Assembly (NCBI GenBank): GCA_913054375.1
Contig: CAJXIQ010000003.1
Span: 1 to 43,840 of the forward strand
DNA from: an uncultured Bacteroidota bacterium
GTDB lineage: Bacteria; Bacteroidota; Bacteroidia; NS11-12g; UBA9320
Length of the DNA: 43,840 nt
Reading direction: 5' to 3'
Both the position numbers and the translations under genes were made by a program. Below are positions 19,400 to 28,905 of this stretch, in pieces. The notes below the pieces were generated by a model. It saw only the letters and a list, made by a program, of their open reading frames with translations. It searched no databases and was not told the origin of the DNA. How positions within the stretch are numbered: position 1 is the stretch's first letter; every line of letters begins with the position of its first letter.

Positions 19400-21742
19400 A
19401 TGAAGATATCATACAACTGGTTAAAACGATTCATCAACCTAGACCTACCTCTGGAAGAAATTTGCGAGAAGCTCACTATGAGCGGATTAGAAGTTGAACA
19501 CATTGTAAAAACTGAATCTATAAAAGGTGGACTCCGAAACTTAGTAGTAGGACATGTACTTACCAAGGACAAACATCCTGATGCGGATAAACTAAATAAG
19601 ACGACCGTAGACATCGGAAATGGCGCAATACTAAATATTGTATGCGGAGCCCCAAATATAGCGGCTGGTCAAAAAGTAATAGTTGCTCCCGTAGGAACTA
19701 CGATACATACTGAAGAGGGAAGCTTTGATATAAAAAAAGCCAAAATAAGAGGCGAAGCATCTGAAGGTATGATTTGCGGAGCAGATGAGGTTGGACTCGG
19801 ATTAGACAAGTCTGGTATAATGGTGCTAGAAGAAAGTCTACTTCCAGGCACTCCACTAACAGATGTATTCACGGTTGAAACAGACCATCAATTGGAAATA
19901 GCGATAATACCCAATAGAGGAGATGCTATTTCACACATGGGTGTAGCGCGTGAGCTACAAGCTCTAACGGGCAACAAATACAAGAAACCAAGCATAGAGA
20001 ATTTAGATGCTCGCGGACAAATGCGCGTAGATATTAGCATAGACAATAGTGAAGCGTGTCCACGATATAGTGGCATTACGCTCAAGGGCGTCACTGTGAA
20101 AGAGTCACCAGACTGGTTGCAAAAACGTCTGAAGTCTATTGACTTGAAACCTATTAACAACGTTGTAGATTTTACTAATTTCATACAACATGAGATAGGT
20201 CAACCGATGCACGCCTTTGACTACGATAAGCTTGCTGGCAAAAAAATAGTGGCACGTTATGCTACAGCAGGGGAAAAGCTAACTACACTAGACGATGTAA
20301 ATCGTGAATTGGGCCCTCACCATCTAGTTATTGCTGACGAAAACAAACCAATAGCACTAGCTGGTGTACTCGGCGGTCTAGACTCCGGAGTAACAAAAGA
20401 CACGGTAAATATTTTCTTAGAAAGCGCCTATTTTGACCCTGCGGCTGTCCGCAAAACGGCAAAAAGCTTTGGACTAAACACCGACTCAAGCTACAGATTC
20501 GAACGAGGCACCGACCCAGATATGGTAAACTTTGCCCTTGTGCGCGTATCAAACCTAATTTTGGAAGAAGCAGGTGGCGAGATCGCTTCTGAAGTGGTAG
20601 ACATATACCCAGAGGCTATAGAACCCTTGCAGATAGAAATAAAATTAGAAGACTTTAATAAGTTCATAGGGCATCCCATACCCGAGGAAACCGCAACCGC
20701 CATACTTCAAAGCCTTGAGATTAAAATCTTGAGAAATAACAACGGTAACCTCTTCCTAGAAGTACCTCGCTATAGGCCAGACGTACAACGACCAGTAGAT
20801 ATATATGAAGAAATCCTACGGATATATGGATTTGATAATATTCCTATTCCGCAAAAAGTAAACTACGTACCATCCGTAATAAATAAGAATGCCCCCAATA
20901 AACTAAAAACCAAAATCAGTAACTACTTAACAGATATTGGGTTCAATGAAATAATGAACAACTCCCTTGTAGCTAGCCAGCTATACAGCGAAAAGGAACT
21001 AAAAGAGGCTGTTTATATGCTCAATCCACTGAGTCAAGATATGAATGTGATGCGTATGGAGTTGGTCAATTCTGCACTCTCCTCAGTTGCATATAACATC
21101 AATCGTAAAAATGCCGACCTTAAATTTTTTGAGTTTGGTAAAGTATATTTCAAACAAGAAAAAACCTTTGTAGAACGCGAATTTCTACAACTCACTTTTA
21201 GTGGTAACAGACATCCGGAACACTGGAGCACTACGGCAGCAATAGCGACTACAGACCAACTAACCGCTGTAGCTCTAAACCTTCTAAAAAAGCTCAACAT
21301 AGCTCCGAAGCATCTTGACAAACTACTCACGAAGCATACAGTAGATAAAGTACAGATGAAGAAGCACGGTTTGAAACAAGATGTGATTACGTTAAGTTTG
21401 GACTGGGACGAGTGCCTGCGCCTATCCAATGAGAAAATTACGTTGAAAGACATACCTGTTTTTCCAATAGTACGCAGAGATCTGTCGCTCGTGTTGGATA
21501 AAAGTGTAGCGTTCAAAGAAGTGCAAAAAATTGCGAATCAAACACTTCAACAAACGCTTACAGACACCCTACTCTTTGATGTTTACGAGGGAAAACCATT
21601 AAAGAACGATCAAAAGTCTTTTGCTGTAGCCTTCTTCTTATACAATCCTAAAAAGACTATGGAAGACTCAGAAATAGATGCATTAATGGCCAAATTAATT
21701 ACTAACTTTGAATCCAACCTTAGTGCAGTTATTCGAAAATAA
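19400..21742 (+). CDS. pheT: Phenylalanine--tRNA ligase beta subunit
   Basis: 780 aa; MKISYNWLKRFI, tRNA-binding domain, NNVVDFTNFIQHEIGQPMHAFD, RFERGTDPDM. Confidence 0.97.
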   Translation: MKISYNWLKRFINLDLPLEEICEKLTMSGLEVEHIVKTESIKGGLRNLVVGHVLTKDKHPDADKLNKTTVDIGNGAILNIVCGAPNIAAGQKVIVAPVGTTIHTEEGSFDIKKAKIRGEASEGMICGADEVGLGLDKSGIMVLEESLLPGTPLTDVFTVETDHQLEIAIIPNRGDAISHMGVARELQALTGNKYKKPSIENLDARGQMRVDISIDNSEACPRYSGITLKGVTVKESPDWLQKRLKSIDLKPINNVVDFTNFIQHEIGQPMHAFDYDKLAGKKIVARYATAGEKLTTLDDVNRELGPHHLVIADENKPIALAGVLGGLDSGVTKDTVNIFLESAYFDPAAVRKTAKSFGLNTDSSYRFERGTDPDMVNFALVRVSNLILEEAGGEIASEVVDIYPEAIEPLQIEIKLEDFNKFIGHPIPEETATAILQSLEIKILRNNNGNLFLEVPRYRPDVQRPVDIYEEILRIYGFDNIPIPQKVNYVPSVINKNAPNKLKTKISNYLTDIGFNEIMNNSLVASQLYSEKELKEAVYMLNPLSQDMNVMRMELVNSALSSVAYNINRKNADLKFFEFGKVYFKQEKTFVEREFLQLTFSGNRHPEHWSTTAAIATTDQLTAVALNLLKKLNIAPKHLDKLLTKHTVDKVQMKKHGLKQDVITLSLDWDECLRLSNEKITLKDIPVFPIVRRDLSLVLDKSVAFKEVQKIANQTLQQTLTDTLLFDVYEGKPLKNDQKSFAVAFFLYNPKKTMEDSEIDALMAKLITNFESNLSAVIRK

Positions 21743-22026
21743 TGGAATTATTCGCTCGTTTAGAAAATATAGAATTTCATATTAACCAACTAAAGCAGAA
21801 ATGCAATGTGTTGCAAACTGAAAATGAGCAACTGCGCGCAGAGAAGCGGGAGCTAGAGCGCCAAATATATAAGACAACCCAAGAGCTGCAGGGATTAGAA
21901 GAAACAAATAAAATCACTAAACTTGCAGAGGACACCCGTTCATTTTCTGATAATACTGCGCTAAAAACGCAAATAGACCAGATTATCAGGGAGATAGACC
22001 AGTGTTTGAATTTAGTTAAACAATAA
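21742..22026 (+). CDS. Small coiled-coil protein encoded directly upstream of zapA (ZapB-like candidate)
   Basis: 94 aa with heptad-like pattern; start codon overlaps pheT stop (TAATG). Confidence 0.8.
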   Translation: MELFARLENIEFHINQLKQKCNVLQTENEQLRAEKRELERQIYKTTQELQGLEETNKITKLAEDTRSFSDNTALKTQIDQIIREIDQCLNLVKQ

Positions 22027-22051
22027 TAAAAGATAGACCAAACAGGCGACA

Positions 22052-22333
22052 ATGTCTGAACAAGAAATATCCATAAAAGTCAATATTTGCGACCGGTTTT
22101 ACCCGCTACGAATAAAAACCTCTGAAGAGGAAAACGTACGTTTAGCAGCCAAGACCATCAATGATAGAGCACAGTTTTATATCGAAAATTTTTCGGTACA
22201 AGATAAACAAGACGCTCTCTCTATGGTAGCATTAGAATTTGCATCAGAAGATAACAACACACTTTCTGGAGGCATAGACTTAGAACATATAAATACCAAA
22301 CTGAAAGGATTAGAGCAAATGCTCGATATTTAA
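22052..22333 (+). CDS. zapA: Cell division protein ZapA
   Basis: ISIKVNICDRFYPLRIKTSEEENVRLAAKTINDRAQ; position before rny. Confidence 0.88.
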   Translation: MSEQEISIKVNICDRFYPLRIKTSEEENVRLAAKTINDRAQFYIENFSVQDKQDALSMVALEFASEDNNTLSGGIDLEHINTKLKGLEQMLDI

Positions 22334-22430
22334 TTTTAGATCAGCGTATCGATAGGAAGTTTCTTTTTCACATACCGTCTTTTTGTACTATCCGAACGTA
22401 AATCAAAAATAACGACAAACAAAAAGAACA

Positions 22431-24005
22431 ATGATTGAAGCAATTATAGCAGTAGTAGCCGTCGCCCTAGGGAGTGGAGTAGCATGGGTTATTGCATCCA
22501 AAAATAACAGCACAAAAGCAGTAGAAATAGAGGCAAAAGCCGAATCTATACTAGCCAAAGCACAAGCCAACGCCGATTCTGTAAAGTCAAAAGCGGATGC
22601 ATACAAACGTGAGCGCGAACTAGAAGCAAAAGAAAAGTTTCATAAACTCAAAAATGAACACCGTGAATCAACCAGAGATAAAGATAAGGAGCTAGACAAC
22701 AGGTTTAACGATATCAAAAGAAAAGAGCAAAGTCTTGATTCTAAGATACAGCACAACACGCAAAAAGAAAAAGAGCTGGATGAGGTAAAGAAAAACCTGG
22801 CGAACCAAGTAGATATAGTAAAGCAGAAACAAGAAGAGTTAAAAGAGCAGATAGGTGCACAGATATCGCAACTAGAGAAAATATCAGGACTATCGAAAGA
22901 TGATGCCAAAGCTCAAATGATAGATGCCGTAGCTAAAGATGCTCGTACAGAGGCATTAGCCCAGCAAAAATTGATTATCGAAGAAGCCAAACTATCTGCT
23001 AATAAAGATGCAAAGCGTATGATCTTACAGACCATACAACGTACTGCCGCAGAGCAAGCCATAGAAAATTCTGTCACCGTGTTCAATATAGACAATGACG
23101 ATATAAAAGGACGAATCATTGGTAGAGAAGGCCGGAACATCAGAGCACTAGAAGCAGCTACTGGTATTGAAATAATTGTAGATGACACGCCTGAGGCTAT
23201 TATTCTATCCGGTTTTGATCCAGTACGCAGAGAGATAGCAAGACTATCGCTGCACAGACTGGTAGCAGATGGGAGAATACATCCTGCACGTATAGAGGAA
23301 GTAGTAGAGAAAACAAAAAAAGACGTAGAGCAAGAGATAAACGAATACGGTGAGAAAACGGTAATAGATCTTGGTGTTAACGGGCTTCACCCTGAGCTAA
23401 TTCGTATGGTAGGTAGAATGCGTTTCCGTTCTTCTTATGGCCAGAATCTTCTGAAACACAGTAGAGAGGTTGCCAATCTTTGTGCTACTATGGCAGCCGA
23501 ATTTGGACTGGATGCTAAGCGAGCCAAAAGAGCTGGACTACTGCACGATATAGGTAAAGTGCCTGATAGCGATAGCGAAATGCCTCACGCACTTTTGGGC
23601 ATGAAACTTTGTGAAAAATTTGGCGAGCATCCTGAGGTATGTAATGCAGTAGGAGCTCACCACGACGAGATAGAAATGACAAATCTCTACTCTCCTATTG
23701 TTCAGGCGTGTGATGCGATAAGCGGATCTAGACCGGGTGCACGTAGAGAAGATAGTGAGAATTACATCAAGCGACTACAAGATCTTGAGAAACTAGCTCT
23801 TGGATTTGAAGGTGTAGAGAAATCATTTGCCATACAAGCAGGTAGAGAACTACGGGTGATAGTAGATAGTGATTCACTAGACGATAAACAAGCAGACTTA
23901 CTATCGTTCGATATATCACAGAAAATCATGAAGGAAATGATCTACCCAGGTCAGATCAAGATAACTGTAATACGCGAGCGTAGAGCGGTAAATTTTGCGA
24001 AGTAA
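22431..24005 (+). CDS. rny: Ribonuclease Y
   Basis: N-terminal TM, coiled coil, KH ([29 protein letters not shown]), HD domain ([10 protein letters not shown]). Confidence 0.97.
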   Translation: MIEAIIAVVAVALGSGVAWVIASKNNSTKAVEIEAKAESILAKAQANADSVKSKADAYKRERELEAKEKFHKLKNEHRESTRDKDKELDNRFNDIKRKEQSLDSKIQHNTQKEKELDEVKKNLANQVDIVKQKQEELKEQIGAQISQLEKISGLSKDDAKAQMIDAVAKDARTEALAQQKLIIEEAKLSANKDAKRMILQTIQRTAAEQAIENSVTVFNIDNDDIKGRIIGREGRNIRALEAATGIEIIVDDTPEAIILSGFDPVRREIARLSLHRLVADGRIHPARIEEVVEKTKKDVEQEINEYGEKTVIDLGVNGLHPELIRMVGRMRFRSSYGQNLLKHSREVANLCATMAAEFGLDAKRAKRAGLLHDIGKVPDSDSEMPHALLGMKLCEKFGEHPEVCNAVGAHHDEIEMTNLYSPIVQACDAISGSRPGARREDSENYIKRLQDLEKLALGFEGVEKSFAIQAGRELRVIVDSDSLDDKQADLLSFDISQKIMKEMIYPGQIKITVIRERRAVNFAK

Positions 24006-24056
24006 AGTTGAGTAATCTGCAACTAGTCGAGCCTAACTAGTTGTCAGCATATACAG

Positions 24057-24087
24057 AATGGAGTTGCGAGAGTAGCTCCATTTTTTT
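24057..24087 (+). terminator. Intrinsic terminator after rny
   Basis: AATGGAG...CTCCATT followed by T-run. Confidence 0.8.
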
Positions 24088-24113
24088 GTGATTCATATTC
24101 CTCCACATTCTTT

Positions 24114-24121
24114 TATCTTTG
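24114..24121 (+). promoter_or_regulatory. -7 motif TATCTTTG, 4 nt before TTG start of the FGase-like gene
   Basis: TAnnTTTG at 24114-24121; start codon TTG at 24126. Confidence 0.6.
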
Positions 24122-24125
24122 ATAC

Positions 24126-25301
24126 TTGAATATTATTAAATCACTTATTCTGTCGCTATTTTCATCAATTGTACTCCTCGGGCAAGCACAAACATTCACC
24201 TCAGGAAACACGTACGTAGATAGCAACAGCTATATTGAGTACTTCGTTGGTAATTTACCCCTAATACTCTCATCTCCACACGGCGGATACCTAGAACCAG
24301 ACTCCATTCCTCGTAGAGATTGCGATGGATGTGTATATCAGCGAGACTCCTACACACAAGAACTTACCCGAGGCATAAAAGACGCTATCGTATCCAAGAC
24401 GGGTTGCTACCCTCATATGGTTATAAACCTGCTGCACCGCAACAGACTAGATGCCAATAGAGACATCATAGAGGCGGCAGATAGTAATACGACCGTAGAA
24501 AAATCTTGGGAGTACTTCCATAGAATGACAGACACTGCCAAAGCTATAGCCACGAGACAATATGAAAAAGGACTGTATATAGATATGCACGCTCATGCCC
24601 ATAGCATACAACGACTAGAAATAGGACATGCCGTATGGAAAAGTGACCTTCAACAATCTGATAATCATTTGAATAGTCAGATAGTTTTGGAGAAAAGCAC
24701 GATAAAGAACTTGGCCAACGATAATATCAATAATCTAAGTCATGCACAACTATTACGTGGCGAATATTCACTGGGCACAATGATGCACGAGTCTGGTTTC
24801 CCGTCTGTACCAAGCAGTACAGATAGTTTTCCGTTAGATACTCAGTTGTTTTTCACAGGAGGCTACGATGTAAAACGGCACGGATCTAGAAACGGCGGTA
24901 CGATAGACGCTATACAGATAGAATGCAATCAGAGTTGGAGATTCACCTCTGCAGGTAGAGAGGCCTTTATAGACAGTGCTAGTAATACACTTATTGAATT
25001 CGTAAAGACACACTACTTTTCAGATTTCAAAGCGAACTACTGTGAAAAGCTACTGAGTACATCCAATACAAACCAAGAGAGTTATAGTATGTATCCCAAT
25101 CCAGCTCGCAACACATTATACATTAACTGCAGACTACGAAATGCGTCTATTGCCATATACAAGAACCCAGGAATACTGGTTTTTGAAGGCAAACTAGTCA
25201 ATGAGCAAATAGATATAAGCAAATTTCCTTCTGGCATTTATTACGTCAGAATAAGCAACGCACACAAATCGCTATCGCCTAAAGCATTTGTAAAGCAGTA
25301 A
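24126..25301 (+). CDS. Secreted N-formylglutamate-amidohydrolase-like protein with T9SS type A C-terminal sorting domain, TTG start
   Basis: Signal peptide; SSPHGG, HRNRLDANRD, DMHAHAH; C-terminal YPNPARNTLYIN...FPSGIYYVRISN...KAFVKQ typical of T9SS sorting domains. Confidence 0.85.
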   Translation: MNIIKSLILSLFSSIVLLGQAQTFTSGNTYVDSNSYIEYFVGNLPLILSSPHGGYLEPDSIPRRDCDGCVYQRDSYTQELTRGIKDAIVSKTGCYPHMVINLLHRNRLDANRDIIEAADSNTTVEKSWEYFHRMTDTAKAIATRQYEKGLYIDMHAHAHSIQRLEIGHAVWKSDLQQSDNHLNSQIVLEKSTIKNLANDNINNLSHAQLLRGEYSLGTMMHESGFPSVPSSTDSFPLDTQLFFTGGYDVKRHGSRNGGTIDAIQIECNQSWRFTSAGREAFIDSASNTLIEFVKTHYFSDFKANYCEKLLSTSNTNQESYSMYPNPARNTLYINCRLRNASIAIYKNPGILVFEGKLVNEQIDISKFPSGIYYVRISNAHKSLSPKAFVKQ

Positions 25302-25321
25302 TTGTAACATTGCACCAAGCC

Positions 25322-26539
25322 ATGAACATCCTTCTCAAAAACATAAAACAACTAATCGGGATTACCGATGACTCTAGCATCATAAAACGGGGTAAAGCGC
25401 AAGGCGAGGTAGGAACCATTGACAATGCCTATTTGGTGGTCAGAAATCATACGATTGAATCTTTTGGGCCAATGAGCGAATGCCCTGAGATGAACATGGA
25501 CTCGCACGATTGTGCCGGCAGACTCGTGATGCCTATGTATGTAGATAGCCATACCCATATGATTTTTGCCGAAAGCCGAAGCGGAGAGATGAGCCAACGC
25601 TTGCATGGCAAAACCTACCAAGAAATAGCTGAATCTGGAGGCGGAATACTCAATAGTGCCGCCAAACTACGCTCTTTGAGCGAGCAGCAGTTGTATGATG
25701 CCGCTCAAGAACGTATAGGAAATGCCATAAAACAAGGCACAGGGGCTATAGAGATAAAAAGTGGATATGGATTAACCATTGAGGATGAAATGAAAATGCT
25801 GCGTGTCATACGTATCTTAAAGCAGCTCTCTCCTACTCCGATAAAGGCTACTTTTTTAGGTGCTCACGCTCTACCTGAAGAATTCAAAAACAACAAAGAC
25901 GTGTATATGCACTTGGTATGTAATGAGATGCTTCCGCGTATAGCTGGCGAAGGTTTGGCAGATTACATAGACATCTTCTGTGAGACAGGTTACTTTAGCT
26001 TAGACGACCTAAAACACGTGATAGAAGCTGGAGAGAAACACGGCCTAAAAGCAAAGGTACACGTAAATCAGTTTAGCAGTTTTGGGGCAGTAAAAATGGC
26101 TTGCGAAATGGGAGCTTTATCGGTAGATCATTTAGAGGTAATGAACAATGATGATTATTCGGCATTAGCCAACTCCAATACCATAGCTACAGGATTACCG
26201 CTTTGTTCACTATTCCTAGATATACCCTATACACCGGGAAGACAGCTAATAGACAAAAATATTCCGCTAGCGATAGCCAGTGACTTCAATCCAGGATCTG
26301 CTCCTAGCAGCAATCTTAATCTTGCCTTTGGCCTAGCGTGTAGTCAAATGAAACTTACTCCAGAAGAAGCGTTCAATGCATTAACGTATAATGCTGCTTT
26401 TGCTATGGAAGTACAAGACGAAGTAGGAAGCATCCAAATTGGCAAAAAAGCAAACTTGATTATCACCAAACCAGCGAATGGTTTAGCCGATATCCCATAT
26501 TGGTTTGGGGAGAGTATGATCGGGAGTGTACTAATTTAA
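25322..26539 (+). CDS. hutI: Imidazolonepropionase; start set to ATG MNILLKNIK
   Basis: VDSHTHMIFAESRSGE, GGGILNSAAKLR, EIKSGYGLTIEDEMKMLRVI, LPLCSLFLD, SDFNPGSAPSSNL. Confidence 0.95.
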   Translation: MNILLKNIKQLIGITDDSSIIKRGKAQGEVGTIDNAYLVVRNHTIESFGPMSECPEMNMDSHDCAGRLVMPMYVDSHTHMIFAESRSGEMSQRLHGKTYQEIAESGGGILNSAAKLRSLSEQQLYDAAQERIGNAIKQGTGAIEIKSGYGLTIEDEMKMLRVIRILKQLSPTPIKATFLGAHALPEEFKNNKDVYMHLVCNEMLPRIAGEGLADYIDIFCETGYFSLDDLKHVIEAGEKHGLKAKVHVNQFSSFGAVKMACEMGALSVDHLEVMNNDDYSALANSNTIATGLPLCSLFLDIPYTPGRQLIDKNIPLAIASDFNPGSAPSSNLNLAFGLACSQMKLTPEEAFNALTYNAAFAMEVQDEVGSIQIGKKANLIITKPANGLADIPYWFGESMIGSVLI

Positions 26540-28425
26540 TACGCCCGAGCATTGCTGCCCTGCATGTAGTAAACATAGCTTCTGTTGACTACCTGATTTC
26601 CCCCGGGTGTAGGATAGTTCCCAGAAAAATACCAATCTCCCAGATGGTTAGGACATGAAGCATGGAGTCCTTTAATAGTTTGATAAACTATCTCAACCTG
26701 TGCCTGCATACCTACAGGTGTAACCAATCTACCAATCTCTGCTTCTATTTCCTTGTCTGTGTACCGATCATAAAGCATTTTTACCTTATTCTCCATTTCA
26801 GCCACCGGCTTTTCTAGTTCCGCCGTACACGCTTCAAAAACCACATCCATAAATTGAAGATCCCCTTCTTTTTCGAGCAAACTCTTTACTGCTTGAAAAG
26901 CGATAAACTCATTCATACGACTCATGTCTATCCCATAGCAATCTGGATATTTTATGATAGGGGCACTCGAAGCTACTATTATTTTTTTGGGACCTAAACG
27001 GTCCAATATTCTCAGAATACTTTTCTTCAAGGTGGTGCCTCTTACGATGCTATCATCCACAACCACAAGCGTATCTGTAGGTTTCACCACTTCGTAGGTC
27101 ACATCGTATCCATTACCCACTAAGTCGTCTCTACCCTCGTCTTGAGCAATGAACGTTCGTATTTTGGCGTCTTTGATGAGTAATTTTTCTCTTCTTATTT
27201 TTACAGAAAGGAGTGTATCTATCTCCTGAGCTGTTGCCGTACTCCCCAGTTTAAGGAGCTGCTCTCTCTTCCACTTATCCAAGTACTTGTATACGCCATC
27301 GATAAGTCCATAGTATGATGTAGCTGCCGTATTTGGTATATATGAAAAAACAGTAGATCGAATATCGAAGTCAAGCCTAGTGAGTATCTCTCGCGATATT
27401 TTACGCCCCAGCCGTTTACGCTCCTCATGTATTTTCCCATCACTACCTCTGGAGAAATAGATACGCTCAAAGCTACACGAAAGGCGTTCTTGAGGTTCCA
27501 TAATTTGTTTCTCTTCAAAGCTTCCATCTCGCTTTACGATTAGGGCATTCCCCGGTTTCACTTCTTTCAGATCACCCATTTGCAAGTCGAACGCGGTTTG
27601 AATAGCGGGTCGCTCACTAGCAACTACGACTACTTCATCATTGGCCCAATAGTAGTTGGGTCTTATCCCGTTTGGATCCCGCATTACAAATGCATTTCCA
27701 TCTCCTATTAACCCTACCATGTTGTATCCTCCATCGACACTTTTGAATGAATTTTTTAGTACATTCTCTAGATCTAGGTTGTTTTTAATATACTCCGCAG
27801 TAGCAAGGCTATCCATATCATTCTCCTTACACTCCTTGTACAGTCGTTCGTTCTCATCATCCAAAAAATGTCCAATTTTTTCGAGCATCGTAACGTTATC
27901 ACTTATTTCTTTGGGATGCTGTCCTAGCTCTATGAGTTGCTGGTACATTTCTTGTACGTTGGTCACGTTATAGTTTCCAGCTAACACAAGGTTTCTACTC
28001 ATCCAGTTATTTTGACGCAGAAATGGATGAATATTCTCAATACTATTTTTCCCATGAGTAGCATACCTGAGGTGCCCCAAAAGTACTTCCCCGGCATACG
28101 CGTAATTTTTTTTGAGCCACTTTGTATCTTGGGCTTTCTCCTGATTTAGATTAGCAAATTTTGTATTGACACGTTCAAAAAGTGTAGAAACAGCGCCGCT
28201 ACCGTTTGCTCTTTCTCGGGCTATGTACCTACTACCATACTCTGGATCCAATTTTATCGCCGCAAGACCAGAACCATCTTGGCCTCTATTGAGTTGCTTA
28301 TTCATAAGCATTTGCAATTTCTTTAATCCCCAAAGTTCTGTTCCATACTTCTCTTTGTAGAATTCTAGTGGTTTTCTAAGCCTTATAAAGGCTACACCAC
28401 ACTCGTGTTTTATAGGATCGCTCAT
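26536..28425 (-). CDS. Amidophosphoribosyltransferase-like (PurF family) protein, long form with C-terminal extension
   Basis: Class II GATase with Cys9 after MSDPIKHE (CGVAF), PRPP-binding TLVVVDDSIVRGTT, 629 aa. Confidence 0.88.
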   Translation of the reverse strand: MSDPIKHECGVAFIRLRKPLEFYKEKYGTELWGLKKLQMLMNKQLNRGQDGSGLAAIKLDPEYGSRYIARERANGSGAVSTLFERVNTKFANLNQEKAQDTKWLKKNYAYAGEVLLGHLRYATHGKNSIENIHPFLRQNNWMSRNLVLAGNYNVTNVQEMYQQLIELGQHPKEISDNVTMLEKIGHFLDDENERLYKECKENDMDSLATAEYIKNNLDLENVLKNSFKSVDGGYNMVGLIGDGNAFVMRDPNGIRPNYYWANDEVVVVASERPAIQTAFDLQMGDLKEVKPGNALIVKRDGSFEEKQIMEPQERLSCSFERIYFSRGSDGKIHEERKRLGRKISREILTRLDFDIRSTVFSYIPNTAATSYYGLIDGVYKYLDKWKREQLLKLGSTATAQEIDTLLSVKIRREKLLIKDAKIRTFIAQDEGRDDLVGNGYDVTYEVVKPTDTLVVVDDSIVRGTTLKKSILRILDRLGPKKIIVASSAPIIKYPDCYGIDMSRMNEFIAFQAVKSLLEKEGDLQFMDVVFEACTAELEKPVAEMENKVKMLYDRYTDKEIEAEIGRLVTPVGMQAQVEIVYQTIKGLHASCPNHLGDWYFSGNYPTPGGNQVVNRSYVYYMQGSNARAY

Positions 28426-28443
28426 ATACTGAGATTAAGCAAA

Positions 28444-28459
28444 CAAATGTATAACTTTG
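28444..28459. promoter_or_regulatory. Bidirectional promoter core: abutting -7 motifs CAAATGTA|TAACTTTG
   Basis: Minus-strand TACATTTG (28451-28444) toward purF-like gene; plus-strand TAACTTTG (28452-28459) toward aroQ. Confidence 0.65.
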
Positions 28460-28482
28460 AAGCATCATAAGAGTCACCTTAA

Positions 28483-28905
28483 TTGAAAATACTAATCATA
28501 AACGGCCCAAATTTAAACTTGCTTGGTAAGCGAGAGCCAAGCGTGTATGGACACCAGAGTTTTGAGGAATTCCTTGAGCAGGTTAAGCACCAGTTCTCAA
28601 CACTAGAAATCGACTATTTTCAAAGCAATAGAGAAGGAGAGTTAATCGACCAACTACACCAAACAGAAAATACTGATTATCAAGGAATCGTACTAAATGC
28701 TGGCGGATATTCGCATACTTCAGTAGCCTTAGCAGATGCTGTGGCCGCTATAACTACTCCCGTTATTGGTGTTCATATTTCCAATATATATTCAAGAGAG
28801 CAGGAAAGGCATACAGAGTTATTGGCTCAATATTGCATCGGAGGAATATTTGGTTTAGGACTTCAAGGGTACGTTAGTGCTATACAAGCACTTATAAGTC
28901 TGTAA
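28483..28905 (+). CDS. aroQ: 3-dehydroquinate dehydratase type II, TTG start
   Basis: IINGPNLNLLGKREPSVYG, LNAGGYSHTSVALADA, GVHISNIYSREQERH. Confidence 0.95.
   Translation: MKILIINGPNLNLLGKREPSVYGHQSFEEFLEQVKHQFSTLEIDYFQSNREGELIDQLHQTENTDYQGIVLNAGGYSHTSVALADAVAAITTPVIGVHISNIYSREQERHTELLAQYCIGGIFGLGLQGYVSAIQALISL

Noticed and set aside
21034-21516. 160-aa antisense ORF inside pheT
   Set aside because: Shadow ORF of a confidently assigned gene; low-complexity Ser/Arg/Phe composition.
22334-22430. 6S RNA between zapA and rny (ssrS lies next to zapA in enterics)
   Set aside because: The gap is only 97 nt and shows no long bulged hairpin typical of 6S RNA.
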